Positions 34,018 through 47,681 of a stretch of DNA of 64,000 nt are shown piece after piece (the first letter of the stretch is position 1; each line of letters begins with the position of its first letter). The notes beneath the pieces were generated by a model that was not told the origin of the DNA, made no database searches, and saw only the letters and a list, made by a program, of their open reading frames with translations. A program made the position numbers and the translations under genes. Origin of the DNA: Blastomyces gilchristii SLH14081 (lineage: Eukaryota; Ascomycota; Eurotiomycetes; Onygenales; Ajellomycetaceae); assembly GCF_000003855.2 (NCBI RefSeq), contig NW_003101673.1:382734-446733 (forward strand), given 5' to 3'.

Positions 34018-34782
34018 TATTATTATTATTATTATTATTATTCTTTTATTATACTTATATCCAAGCGGAGCTTATAATGAGTCCTTGTTTAATGCTAAAT
34101 ACAGATTAAGTTTCAATTATACAGAAGAAACTACAGGTACTGTGATTATATCAAGATAACAAGAACATAGAAAAATATAAAGAAGTGATAATTAAATACA
34201 TATGATAATAACTTCTCAGCTAAGAAATATAGAGTGATTCATTGAAGTGATTTGTACATCTCTGTATTTATTAGAAACCTGAGGTGCTTGAGTTCTGAAT
34301 TTAATGTATTCTCTGTGAGTTTCGAACCCATGCGCCGCCCTGATGGCTAAATGATTAATGCGGCCACCTGGTAGCGCCTTGGCGTGGGAAACCAAGGCGC
34401 GTGGGTTCGAAACCCGCAGGGGATACATTAAATCTGAAACTCAAGCACCTCAGATTTCTAATAAATACAGAGGTGTACAAATCACTTCAATAAATTACTC
34501 TATATTTCTGAGATGAGAAGTAATTATCATATGTATTTAATTGTCACTTCTTTGTATTTTCTATGTTCTTGTTATCTTGATATAATCTCAACACCTGTAT
34601 TTTCTCCTGTATAATTAACACTTAATCTGTATTTAACATCATGCAAGAACTTATTATAAGCTCTGCTTGCATATGAGTATAATGAAAGATTAATAATAAT
34701 AATAATAATAGAACTCATGCGCCTTGATTTCCCATGTTAAGATGCTACTAAGTGACTGTATTAATTATTCAGTTACTGAGAC
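34018..34782 (-). mobile_element. SINE2, inverted copy split by SINE3
   Basis: The (TTA)n tail is at about 34015-34040 and the body runs on the minus strand to the mutated tRNA-like head at 34711-34782. SINE3 sits in its B-box region. The flanking 13-bp repeat is ATTACAGCTTTAT (34005-34017) and ATCACAGCTTTAT (34783-34795), differing by one transition. Confidence 0.8.
34337..34710 (+). mobile_element. SINE3, least mutated tRNA-derived SINE
   Basis: The 374-bp element starts GCCCTGATGGCTAAATGATT (A-box-like) and has GGGTTCGAAACCC (B box) at about 34413-34425. A 5-bp T stem with a seven-base loop is visible, as is a 9-bp stem GCGCCTTGG/CCAAGGCGC between the boxes, like a long class II variable arm. 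The tail is TAATAATAATAATAATA. Duplicated target GAACCCATGCGCC (34324-34336) recurs as GAACTCATGCGCC (34711-34723). It is not a functional tRNA gene: the acceptor stem is incomplete. Confidence 0.85.
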
Positions 34783-34795
34783 ATCACAGCTTTAT

Positions 34796-37545
34796 AATAA
34801 TATAGCAGTTCAACTCATTACATTAATAAGATAATAAGAATTCTTTCAATTTCAATGTAAGATTTAAAGAATATTAGAAGAAATTAACTGATAATTTGAA
34901 TTAATTAAAGATACAGCTTTATCTTATAAAGCTGACTTATAAGATGTGAATAATAATATCATAGTATCAGAGTTTATTAATTAATTGTACTGAGTTTATT
35001 AACCTGACTTCTTAGATCTATTTAAATAATCAATACTTTAAGAAAAAGATTAATAAGATCTCTTCTAAGTAATTAATAATAGAATCTAAATAGCATCATG
35101 ACAGCTTCAGTATAGAGAATATAAAGAAGAATTTTAAGTATTCTAATTCTTTACTCACTGTAAAGAAATATTAAAAAAGATTTGATAAAGATCTCTATTT
35201 TAACTACAGAGCTGATAATTACTATACTAGTAATTATAAGAAGCTGAAGAAGAGAAGAAACTGAGAAGATATCTTCTTAAAGTTAACTTCTCTTCTGACA
35301 AATGTATCTGTGAAAGATAAAGATGAGAAAGAAATAAAAAATTGATAATTCTTACATCTCTGAGTTTATATTACAATTACAATAAATACTCTGAATAAAG
35401 AGATATTAATGAGATGTCTACTTAACTTCAGAGTGAATATTAACTTTATATTCTATTTCTTTTCTTTAATAAAGAATTAAAAGAAGATAGATCTGTCAGA
35501 TCATATGAAATTTACTAATGAAATGAAATATCATTATTTTAATATAGTTTAAGCAAAATATATGATCATAGACTTAGAAGAAATCTTTAAGAAGAGCAGT
35601 TTGCTTCTTCACACTGTTAATATCATAGATAAGAATGTTATTCTAGATCTTCTATAATTGAGAGAAAACAATTCTCTCATTGACTGAGTCACTCAGATGT
35701 GACAGTACTGTCTCACTAATAAAGAGATAGTGATAGAGAAATCTGAAGAGTTTCATTGAAAGAATCTTGAGAAAAAGATAGAGTTGATATACTGTATAGT
35801 AGATAACTAAGACTTGAAAATAGATAAAGAAGTTATCACTCTCACTACAAGATTAGCAGTAGTATCTATTATTGAAGATAGATGTATATGATGTCTTTTT
35901 ATAGATTATAAGAATATCTTTTTGAAAAGAAAAGCAGTGAAGTTTTCTGATATCAAGATATAATATAAGATCTATCTTGAAGATGATGTAATAATGCTGT
36001 ACAGATCTCTTTACAACTTATCAGTAAAGAAATTGAATGTTCTATGTAAATATCTTGAGAAAGTGCAATCAAAGAACTGAATACACTTATCAAAGAGTTC
36101 AGCAGAGACACTTATACTATTTATACTTAAGAAGAACAGTAGACTATGCCTATGCATAGACTACAGAGATTTTAATAAGATGATAATTAAGAATTACTAT
36201 TCATTACTGTTAATTAATGAGATGATTGATTAATTATCTGAAGTAAAAGTATTCTTGAAGATTGATATACAGAATATCTATCATAGAATCAGAGTTAATA
36301 AAGATGATGTTTAAAAAACAGGTTTTCATACTAAGTATGACAATTTTAAGTATCTTGTTTTATCTTTTGATCTTTATAATGCTTCAGTCATCTTTCAGAT
36401 CTATATAAATAAAATACTGTGAAGTCTTGTTAATATCTTCTATATAGTATACTTAAACAACATTGTAATCTTCTTAAAAATGAAAGAAGAACATGATACT
36501 CATGTTTGAGAAGTATTAAGTTACTTAAGACAGTATTAACTCTATATAAACACTGAGAAATGCTTATTCTACATACAGAAGATTGATTTCTTAGATTATA
36601 TTATTAAGATTAATAACATTTCAATGAATAGAAGCTGAGTCTCTGCTATTAAGAACTGGTCAGCACTGTGAATATACTGTAAGATGCAGATGTTTCTAGA
36701 ATTTGTAAATTTCTATAGATTATTTATTTATATATATTCATAAATTACTGCCCCTCTTACAGATCTGTTAAAGAGAAGTGTTAAAGATAGAAAAATAAGA
36801 TCATTTACTCTCATTTAAGACACTTTAAGAGTATTTGCAGAATTGAAGCAAGCTTTTACAGATATCACAATACTGAATCACTTTAATCTCAACTTACTCA
36901 GTCAGTGTGAGACTGATATATTCAGAAATAAAATCTGTGAAATCTTTTCACAGTTAACACTGAAGATCTTTTAATGTTGAAAGAATTAAAGAATAATAGT
37001 CTCTGAAGATACAGATAATGAAATATCTATAAGAGAAGACTTTTTCATGAAGTCTAAAAGACACTGTAAATGAAGATCAGTGATCTTCTTCTTCAAGAAG
37101 TTATCACTCACACAGAGAAGGTATAATACTTAGAATTAAGAGATATTAGTAATTGTCAAATTCTTTAAGATCTGATGACATTATCTTCAGAGTAGTAAGT
37201 ATTCAGTGTAAGTTCTCACTAATTATACAAATCTACATTACTTCTTGATAATAAAGAGCTTAATAAGATATTAAGTCAGATGAGTGAAGCTGCTTTCAGA
37301 GTATGATTTCTATATCTGATATTATTCAGATTAACTTAATCTTATCAACACACTATCTAAACAGCCTGATTATAATATTATTAATAAGAAGAAGAATTCT
37401 ATAAAAGAATCTCTATCATCACTGTAGAAGAAGCTGACTGCAGAGAATTAAAATTCTCTGAAGCTCAGAAACAGTGCTGATAAGACAGCTGTGTAACTCA
37501 GTATAGAAGATGAAAGAAAATCTGAATCTCTGTAGAAGACTGACA
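34796..37545 (+). pseudogene. Element A gag, protease, RT and RNase H (first part of pol), hypermutated
   Basis: A gag-like region occupies about 34800-35340. The reverse transcriptase lies at about 36000-36620, with FLKIDIQNIYHRIR near 36253 and the catalytic box changed to YLNNIVIF near 36450. The frame then loses clarity through RNase H until element B is inserted at 37550. Stops are dense, many of them TGA at tryptophan positions. Confidence 0.72.
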
Positions 37546-37550
37546 CTGAA

Positions 37551-37859
37551 TGTGACGGGCTGCGCCCGATCAATGATATAGACTATTTCATTACACTTCA
37601 CAGATTTCAATCACTTCATTCTCAAACATGTACACTCTGATTCTCGGCCATTCTCAATTGCCAATTCTCAGCTGCTATGAAAGTGTATAGATTCTTCCGC
37701 TCTGAAGCTTCACTATGTATGCTATTACATACATGTATAAATATTCACTCTGATCACTGATTCTCACACTTTCTCTTTCTTTCCTTCTCTAACATTTTTC
37801 TCTTTATTATATAAGACCTATCAATATCATACTGATCTATTCAATGTAGGCCTCTTACA
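37551..37859 (+). repeat. 5' LTR of element B
   Basis: TGTGACGGGCTGCGCCCGAT to GCCTCTTACA, 309 bp, matching 50224-50532. The first 20 bp keep CpG and GpG sites that the rest has lost. Confidence 0.88.
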
Positions 37860-40420
37860 CTAGAAAAACATTCATCATCTTCTTATTAGGAACAATTATT
37901 CATGTATCATCTCCTCATTAGAAACAATTATTCATTGAGAGGTATTCAAACATGTAACAACATGTAAGAAAGAGAAACATAGTTAAGTGAACACTGAGTT
38001 CTCAGATAGAAGCTTGCTCATCAGTCACTCTGACTCTGTAATAAGATCTTACAAGAGAATGTCAGTGAAAGACCTGAGAGTTCTGACACTCAGATGTATG
38101 AGATATTTGTATGATTACACTTCTTCAAGATTTCACAGATATTATACACTCAATGAACAATATGTCTAACAATAATATGAGAGAACTCTTGAATACAAGC
38201 ATAGAAGTAATATCACAGTGACTCTGAGTAATGTTGAAATTATAACAGTAATAAATAGCTGATATGTATGTAACTCAATAACATTAATATGAAGAGATTC
38301 AATAATTATCACAACAAGAAATCCATACAATTTCAACATCTACAGAATCAAGTATAAAAGCACTGAAAGAACACTTAGATACTCTTATATATTTCAATAC
38401 TTCTGATCTCACTCTCTACTCATCATGAAGAATAGAAATGCTTACAAAACTGAGTGTGAATGAAGATGTCATCAGTTCACTAATTAATCAAGATTGATAT
38501 ATCAATGAATGATTGAAGAATTATATAAAACAGAAGTTTCATTCATGAATGAAAGTATGTGAATCAGTATTATAAATATCTGATAATATTATCAAATATC
38601 TTGATATTCTGTTCTAAGACACTGCCATGCAACAGAAAGTATTAGATTGATTACAGAGTATCTGACAGAGAAACACTTCTCTCACAACATTTATCCCTGA
38701 CTTTGACACCAAGATTCTAGAAGCAGAAGATCAATCTTGAGAGAATTGAATGAAGATTAGCATGCTTAAGAAGACATTAACTCTCAAACTCTTACAGACT
38801 CTTGTAAGTGTAGACAAAGATCAGACTTATGAAGATTTCTGTATACAACTTCAGATATTGAATGATCATCTTATCAAGCTCAAGAGTATACAGAACAGTG
38901 ACAGAAGACATTATACTTATACACCTGTGCTGAAGAATAACAATGATGCAGATGCTATGAATTGAGTAGACTTGAATGTCTATACATAAGCAAGAGTTTC
39001 TGCTGTTCAAACAGGCTTCTGAGTTTCTGAGATCACTCTCAAAGAAGTCACTGATTGATATCAACATGAAGTATGCATCAACTGTAATCAATCAGAACAC
39101 ATCACTTTCAACTGTCAATTGACCTATATGTCTTCTCAATCAAGAGAAAGATCAGTGTCTTCTTATTTGAAGAATGAATCAGTGTCTATCTGTGTCAACC
39201 ACATTGCAGTGAAGAAAGATTTGAAAGATAACTACAAGAATATCTCAGTGAAACAGGGAAAAGATTAGCTTCTATTCAAATTCACAAACAGAAGCTTGAA
39301 GAGGTCAGATGACAATGATTTGAAGAGAAAATGACAATGAATGTGATTCTTGTATCTACTGTGATTAATAACATGTATAATATGAAAGTCATGATAGACA
39401 GTGATCTATACTACTATGCAATGATTAAATCTTCAGTTGTAAGATATTATAATCTTCAGTGTATTCTCTTATTAAAACCTCAACTTCTTGCAGAATTTGA
39501 TGATTCAAAAGATGTTTGCATCTGTTATATGATGAAACTAAACATAGATGTCAGAGAACATTAGTGTGAAGATGTCTATGCATATAAAGTTGATAATCTT
39601 GATTATAATCTTATGTTAGAACTTGTCTGACTATCTGAACAAGGCATCTTGTTAAATACTCAGAACAGGAGTTTAATCTTCTCTAATAATAATAGAGTTC
39701 ATAAGAATGACATTCACAAGACTATGAACCTGACACAGATCTCTGTCAACACCTACAAAATGCTCAGAAAAAGAAGTCACTGAAAGAATCACTGATAGCA
39801 GAATTATGTGTCAATCTATTTCATCAGTCTGACTGATATTAAAAAGGGCTCTAGAAAAGTTATCTCACATTATAATAACAGATTCTTGTACAAAACTCTC
39901 TCAATAATATCACAAATATCTAGATATCTTTTAACAAGATAATACTATAAATATACTCTTCTTACAAGACTCAGAAGTAGATCATAGTATCAAGTTAGAA
40001 AAGAAGAATGATAAGAACTCTGAGTCATCATGAGGTCTTCTTTATAATATGTCTCAAGATGAACTTCTCCTTCTTCAGAAAACACTCAATGATCTGTTAA
40101 ATAAGAGATTTATATATATTAGTAACTCTTTCACTGCAGCTCCTATTCTCTTGACAAAGAAATTAGATAAAGAACTCTGATTCTGTGTGAACTATTAAGA
40201 ATTGAATAAATTAATCAAGAAGAATCACTATTCTTTATCTCTTATCAATGAAACTCTAGCTTGTATCAGACAAGCTCAATAATTTACAAAACTAGATATT
40301 ATTACTGTGTTTCATAAGATACGCATTGCTGAAGAAGATGAGTGACTTACAGTATTTCAAATATAATATAATCTCTTTGAATGAATAGTTATTCTCTTTG
40401 AACTGACTAACACTCTCAGT
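37860..40420 (+). pseudogene. Element B gag, protease and first half of RT, hypermutated
   Basis: A gag region ends in a CCHC knuckle, CINCNQSEHITFNC, at about 39069-39110. A protease-like MIDSDLYYYAMIKS follows near 39390-39430 within an open stretch 39331-39564. The RT starts near 39980 (LYNMSQDELLLLQKTLNDLL, FTKLDIITVFHKIRIAE) and is cut at 40420 by element D. Confidence 0.8.
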
Positions 40421-40425
40421 ATATT

Positions 40426-40683
40426 TGTAAGAATAAGTACTCGCAGGCGATTATTCAGGTGTTTGCAGCTTGGTGTGATATGTACTGTTAACTACTAGAA
40501 GTATTCACAGTAGGAAGATAAAATGTAGAAGTTAAATATATAATAGCATTCAAGCTGAGTTATGAATAGTATTCATGAACTCCAGTCTATATAGTTATAT
40601 GTAGTCAAGAGCTGCTAGCTCTATTGATTATATGAGAGATAGAAATAGAGATAAAGAATCTCTGAGAAGTGAGATTTCTTATA
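40426..40683 (-). repeat. 3' LTR of element D
   Basis: TGTAAGAATAAGTACTCGC to GATTTCTTATA, 258 bp; the terminal CA reads TA after mutation. It matches 47419-47676 and the solo LTR at 32199-32466. Confidence 0.85.
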
Positions 40684-42599
40684 TACTCTCTCCTCTCTAA
40701 GACTTTGTCTGTGAAGTCTTTCACTGAGTGACTTCATAGAATTAGCTCAGCACTGCAGTAATACTCACTAAAAACCCTTTATATCTATAAAAAATCTCAG
40801 TGAGAAAAAATCCCTTGTTACTATAAAGAAAAAAGAGTCTGTTACTCAGTTTCTTATTTCATAAGATTCTTTATAATCTATAGATTCTTCTCTGACTATT
40901 ATACAGATTCATCTCACATCTTTCATATAGAAGAATTTCAGTTAACTCTTAATTATTTTCACAAGATTCTTGTGTGATTATTATATAGATTCATCTCACA
41001 GATGAATCACTCTCTATGAGATTATTCTTATTAAAGAGAAGTATTTATAAGTTAATCTTTTACTTATTCTTATAAATCATTATTCTTTAACACTGTAGAA
41101 TTGTGAGAAATTTTTCATTCTTTTATCAACTCTGTAGAATTGTAGAATCAAGATGTTCACAGTCTGCAATTACTTTTTATAGTCATATAGAAAGATTCAG
41201 ATCTGTAATTCATAATCACTCTTATTTACTAGAGTGATTTAGCTGTTCTGCAGAATTACTCACAGTGTAAGTAAATCTCTCTAAAGTAGTATAAATATTC
41301 TAGATCTGTCTACAGAATCTCATCTTCTTTTTTCTTTTTCTATAACAGCTCTTATTCTTATAAACTGTGAGTATTCTCATTCATCTATGAAGTGTTTTCA
41401 CTCAGATAACAGAGAGAAAGTGTTCCTGATAATATTCACATATTGATTCAAGAACTTCTCAAGAATAAAAATTTTTCAATTTCAATATCTTTGCAAATAA
41501 TGTCTGATCACTGTTAAGCTTCTTATAAGTATTTCTACAACTTCTCTGATCACTTTTTACTGACTGATGAAGCAGAGATGTCATTATTCATGACAGCATC
41601 TTCATTTCTCTCAGCTCTGTCATCACACTCAATCTTCAGATCAGCAGTTAATCTCATGTCTCTTTCAGATCAGTCTCTGGCTCTAAGCAGTGCAGTCTCT
41701 CTCTTTACTGTAAGTCTTCTCATAAGTAATTTCTTACAGATTCTAGCTAACAGTTCTTATAAAGCTTCTGATGTTGTCAGTGTCTTCTGCAGTCTCATAA
41801 GTCTATAATCATCTCTCCCCTGCCTGCACAATCTCTGATCAGATATATGTGAATATGTCTAGATTTTCTGTCAATGATTCTCGCGCTGCAGTGCATTTTC
41901 ACAATCTCATTGTCAATAAGAGATAAGTTCTCAGGTACCTGTAAAATCCAGGTAATCAAGACAATGCAAATGTCATGAATTCATAATAAGAGTTAATCTG
42001 AATAGATGAACTCTCTCTTCACATCTCAATTATTTCTAAGCTGAATACTTCAGCATAACTAAGAGAGTGAACACAGCTTTATAAGAGATATCTGATTATA
42101 TACATAGACAGTCAGCTTCTGAGACTCTGCTGCAACTATATACACTCTGATATTCAGCTTCTCTGAAGTCTGTGTATTTCTGACAGATTTCATATCAAAT
42201 GTAACAATTATCTGTACTACAGATATAATACTCTCTGCTTCTTTAAAGAAGAAAATTGATAGTTATGAGAGAGTTGAATGTCATAAGTATTGAGAGTATA
42301 AGTATGAATTTTCTTTATTTTTTCTTTATTAATCTCTAAATTGTGTTCATAGCTCTGTTTTTATTTTCTTATTTTTTAGCTTTAATGAGAGCATGATTTC
42401 TTCTTTTCTTATATATATCACAGACTGTTCATCTCAGTAGAAATCTATTATCTTATAGACTAGAGCTTATAAATAACAGTATTAATATTTTTATCACAAT
42501 CAGATTCTTAGTGAAGATCATACTATTCTGACTTATCAGAATTCACAGTATAAAAGTCATATCTCAGCTTCTGCAGATATCTTATCTACTCAGATAATT

Positions 42600-45500
42600 C
42601 TTAAGTGAACTTATTTATCTTATCAGAATACTCTTATCACTGAATCTTGAATCAGAGCTTATAATCTCACTTCTCTAAGTCAATAATTTCTTTGATCTGA
42701 TATTCTCTTTCACTCTCTAATACTTTGTAGATAGAGTGATGAGTCACAGAATTCTCTTCTAAGAATTTCTTATATTTATAGAGTAAAGAGATATAAAAAA
42801 CATTATATATCTACAACTCAGATAGCAGTTTTAATCTATAGAACTATAAACTAACTTTCTTCATAATCTTATAAGACTCTGTTTATAAGAGATTCAGCTT
42901 CTTACTAGATCTCTGCATGATAATATTTTCTAGACTCAGTCAGACTCTATTATCTTTCTTAAAACTCTTTATAATATACTTAAAGTCATAGTATCTCTTC
43001 TGATACTCTTGAGTCTTTCTCAAGAATTCACAGACTTTCTTCTGAATCTTCTGAATTCTCTCAGCCTGTTCATAGATATTATCACACTTTATAGTGTACT
43101 CTCACAAGTCTATCAAGATCATTTATAGATAAGTCTCAGTGAGTATCTTAAAGAGGGTTTTATCTGTACTGATATGTTTTAAGTTGTTATACACAAACTC
43201 TGTAAGTAATAATCAATGCATTCAGTTATTCTGATTGTAATTGATAAAGTATCATAGATACTATTTTAATATACTTATTAGATATTCTATCTGATCATCT
43301 GTCTATTGATGAAAAGTCATACTTAGATCTCATAAGATCTTCAGTATAGTTATCAGATCAGATTAGAACTCTTCTATAAAGATTAATTCTCTATCTGAGA
43401 TAATGTTTACAGATAATTCATGCAACTGAATCATATCATAGATGAAGATATAAGTTAAATTCTTTGACTTCAAGTTCTTATAAGTGAGTATAAAGTATGT
43501 TATCTTGATAAAGTGATTCACTATTATCAGTACACTATCAAAGCAGGCATTATATATATTCTTGCTTTCAGAGAGACTTACAAGAGTATTCATTTCTAGC
43601 TGTTTTCAAGATTTCTACAGAATGAGTAGAGAAGTAAGTTCTTTATATAATCTGAACTATACTATCTATGAACTCTGATAAATAGTATAAGAATTCACTA
43701 TCTTCTTCATAAGTTCTCACATCTTCAGTCAGAAGTATTTTCTTATAAGCAACTTATGAGTTCTAGTATCTGTAAAATGATTTACTAGAGAAGAGTCATG
43801 ATATCTTTTAATAAGTTCTATGTATAGAAACTTATTCATAGATATATAAATTCAGCTTTCTTTTTATAAGAGATTATTTAAGTCTCTTTAATTCTTTATT
43901 TCTACAGAATTAATCTCTGCTGTAAGCAGTTTCTGAATATACTGAGTATATTCATTCTTCAGTTGTAGTTCAGACAATCTGAATAGAAGATCTTATAAAG
44001 ACTTATACTCTGTTTCTTCTTATATTAGGTTTTTCACAGTACTTCTTAAAGCCTGTAAACTCTTCAGATTATAGATACTCTCTTCAAGAATTCTTACAGA
44101 GATTTTCAGAGTGTTGACTCTTAGTGTTATAGAGAGTAGTTATACAGACTTCTTCTCTTTCTTCTTCTTCTTCTCTTATAGAGAATTGAAAGACTCTTCA
44201 GTCAATCTCTTTGTAATACTCAGTCTGAGTATTCTGTAAAGCATTTCTATCTTCTCTAATCTCTCTGTGTCTGTCACTCTGATCTTCTTAACATAGTCTG
44301 ATCTGTGAGAGAGTTCATTCACTGAGTTCTTAGTTCTCTTAATATATTCTATCTTGAATCAGAACTCACTCAGTCTCTGAGCTCAGTGAATCTGCTACTA
44401 TAAGAGTTTCTTAATTGAAGTAAACTATTATAAGCTATCATAATCAGTCTTAATAGTAATCACTATTACAAGGCTCTCAAAGTAGTGATATCAGTAATAG
44501 AAGAATTTCACTATTATAAGAAGCTTCTGATTATAAATATTATAGTTAATCTTCACAGATTACATCTTCTATGAGAAAAAGGTCACTGAAACTCAGTTCT
44601 TATTTAGCTGTAGTTATGAGACTATTTCTGAAATTATAAAGAAGAAGACATCTGTCTTTAATCTGATTAAGAGTAAGAAATCAAAGTGAAACAGTATCAC
44701 TGTATCTATAAATATCTATTTCAATCTTATAAAGATTCTGTGAGCTTCTGAGATAAGAAAGTTCTTACAGTTCTTTCTTCTCAACAATCTTTTTATTCTC
44801 TATTTATAGAATGACTTCTTCTTATTTTCACTCTTCAGCATGTCTGTAAGAGTTAAGAAGATTCTCATAAATACAAAGATAAATCATCTATAGAAATTCA
44901 TAAAGCTCAGAAAGATCTGAATCTCATGAATACTAGTTAGCTTTAGCTATGATAGAATAGTCTTAATCTGTGAAGATTTTATCTGAATATTATCTGCAGT
45001 GATTATATATTCTAGGAAATTAATCTGATAGACACTGAAGTTGTACTTTATAAGCTTAATATACAGTTCTGTCTCATCTAAGATCTTCAATACACTTCAT
45101 ACATACTCAGTGTGTTCTTTCTTCTTCATAGAGTACATCATCACATTATTCAGATATATTATTATAAAGACATTCAGATATACATGAAGTATTTTATTAA
45201 TAAAAGACTGAAATACTGTGAGAGTATTAGTCAGATCAAAAGATATCACTAGATATTCAAATAATCTCAGTGCAGTTCTAAAAACAGTCTTTCATTCATC
45301 TTCAGACTGTATTCACAGTCATGTATATATATTGATTATATTCAGTTGTGTGAATATAACAGCTTCTGTAAGACAGTTAATTACATTCTTAATCAGAGAC
45401 AGAAAGTAGCAGCTCTTTATTATCTTAAAGTTCAGATCACAGTAGTCTACACATAATCTGAGATCTTTATTCTTCTTCTTTACAAATATCACAGAGGCTT

Positions 45501-47400
45501 CTGCAAAGATCTGTGAAGATTAAATAAAGTCATTCTTCAGATTCTTCTTCACATAGGTCTGTAAGACCTCTGTTTCATAATGAGAGAGTTTATAGATTGA
45601 TTCTCAGAAGAGTTTCTACTCTTCTATTAAATCTATTATCAGATTCTTCTTACAGTGAGAAGAAAGCTCAGCTATCTTTACTAAGCTGAACATCTCTGTG
45701 AGATCTCAGTATTTCTCTGATATCTGAAGCTCAGTTTTCATGACTGTGAGATTCTCAGACACTTATAAAGTCATTATATAGATGAGCTTATCTTCTCTAA
45801 TTAACTCTACAGTATCAACTGATTCTATCTTCATAAGTAAGTCTGTTAACACTGATTGAAAGTATAAATCTGACTCACAGACAGCTATGTGCAGATTGTG
45901 TCTTTGAAGTTATATAAGTCTCAAGTACATGTCATCTGTGATGTCTGTAATAATCACAGTTTCTATAAATCTTCTTCAGATTTCAGAGAGATCTTGCAAT
46001 TCAAAGATAACTCTTATAAGTTTCTTAACTCTCAGATCTGAGTTCTCATGCCCTGCTTATTGCAAGAGCAGATTCTCAGTTTTCATTATTCAGCTTATTC
46101 ACTTCACAAGCTTTAGAGACACTACAGTGACCTGAGATCCTGAGTTCATCAATACTTCTCATGCTTATGAGACAGCAGCACTGCAGTATAATCTCTTCTC
46201 ACAAGCAAGCATTTTTATCAGAAAAGTAACAGATTCAGATGTCAGCTTTAAGACTCTTAAAAAGACTGTTACTGACTCTATTCATAACTTCTTAAATTTC
46301 TATTTTGATTTATTCAAACAGTTTGCACAGAGATGTTCTGATTTAGAATAGATAAAGCAGAGTCTCTTTTTCTTAATCTCTCTGTTATACACTCTGTTTA
46401 TAAGAGCTTATAAAGCTCTCTCTCTCTACTCAGTAGTCAGATATGAATCTCTCTATATCTTATTATCTTTTTTTAATAAATCTGTCCTCTGTTGTTCTGA
46501 CTCTCACAGAATCAGTCAGTGATTCACTCTTTATAAGTCTATGACTCTCACAGTGATTCACAAGTGATGAATGAGAGTCATCAGTTTCTTCAGAGTTAAG
46601 AGCTTAGAGTCTTACTCAATGAGCTTATTCTGCATATCTTTATTCAGTCTCTTTATAAACATTATTATTCAGGTCTTATTTTCAGAGCTCTGTTTTCACA
46701 GATCTCAATTCACATCATAATTTTATAAAGCACTGTGAGTAGTCTTTATTAGATTTCTCACCTCTTTTTCTAATATTAATGATCACAGCTCAGATATTCT
46801 CTATCTGACTTATGAAGTCTCTTAACTTATTCTCTAGATAGGTCTTGAGAACAGATCAGTGAAATCTCTTATAATCATTCTCTAGATGATTCAGTCAGTT
46901 CTTAGCTTCAGTGTAATAGAGATCTGTCATTGTATAGATAATAGCTTCTTCATCTTTCATATCACACAGTCAGGCTTGTAAGTCAATTTCAAATACAAAC
47001 TCATAAAAGCTTTTATAGATTATGATTTGATAAGTGGCCTTAAGTGATTGCAGCTTAAGAAAGTTTCTTTTCAGTTCATAGATATCTCTGAAGATCATGT
47101 CTAGAGACTCAGTTCAAGAATGTTTACAGACAGTAAGTATTTTTTATAGAAAAATAGCTTGATTCTGCAGAAGATGCTCAAGAATGTTCTTCACTGAGAT
47201 TGATTTATTTGTGAGTTTGAAGAGTTCTTCTATCACAGATGCAGAGAATGATATTCTGTAAGTGATTGATAAGTTCTCTGAGACTTCTTTCACAGAGATT
47301 ATTCATGATTCAGATGACTGCTTCTGAGTGTCTGTAGTAGAGTTCACAGAGATTGAAGTACATGAGTTTCTAGTCCTTTCAGTCATAACAGGTGATTGCT
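42600..47400 (-). pseudogene. Element D gag-pol, hypermutated
   Basis: On the minus strand a CCHC-type knuckle (C...SEHLCANC) is visible near 46325-46365, an RT catalytic box altered to YLNNVMMY near 45130-45155, and an integrase core (SVLIIVNHFIKITYF) in the short open frame 43363-43593. The order gag, RT, integrase from right to left fits a Ty3/gypsy element. No open gene remains. Confidence 0.72.
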
Positions 47401-47418
47401 GACTGACTGAGCTTGAAA

Positions 47419-47676
47419 TGTAAGAATAAGTGCTCATAGATGATTATTTGAGTATTTTCAGCTTGACATGATATGTACTGTTAACTACTAGAAGTATTCA
47501 CAGTAGAAAGATAAAATGTAGAGATTAAATATATAATAGCATTCAAGCTGAGTTATGAATAGTATTCACGAACTCCAGTCTATATAGTTGTGTGTAGCCA
47601 AGGGCTGCTAGCTCTATTAGTTACGTGAGAGATAGGAATAGAGGTAAAGGATCCGCGAGAAGCGGGATTTCTTACA
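47419..47676 (-). repeat. 5' LTR of element D with an unmutated end
   Basis: The final 80 bp (about 47595-47676, containing AAAGGATCCGCGAGAAGCGG) keep CpG, CpC and GpG sites that are lost in the rest of this LTR and in the other two copies. Confidence 0.8.
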
Positions 47677-47681
47677 ATATT

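Larger units (their letters stand above)
40426..47676 (-). mobile_element. Ty3/gypsy LTR element D, inserted in the RT gene of element B
   Basis: D has 258-bp LTRs (40426-40683, 47419-47676) and a perfect 5-bp duplication ATATT (40421-40425, 47677-47681). Across the joint the RT reading of B continues (TNTLSI before, YIN and VYLNNILIFTDE after). D's genes are on the minus strand, so its 5' LTR is the right one. It is 7251 bp and hypermutated except for the last 80 bp of the right LTR. Confidence 0.9.

Noticed and set aside
34015..34040. CRISPR-like or functional simple repeat
   Set aside because: TTA/AAT runs here are SINE tails; there are no spaced direct repeats in the window.
34337..34426. 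Functional class II tRNA gene
   Set aside because: A and B boxes and a T arm are present, but the acceptor stem is incomplete and the segment is the head of a repeated element with an (AAT)n tail and target duplications.
33582..34782. Palindrome formed by SINE copies as a replication or recombination site
   Set aside because: The inverted arrangement is explained by independent insertions, each with its own 13-bp duplication.
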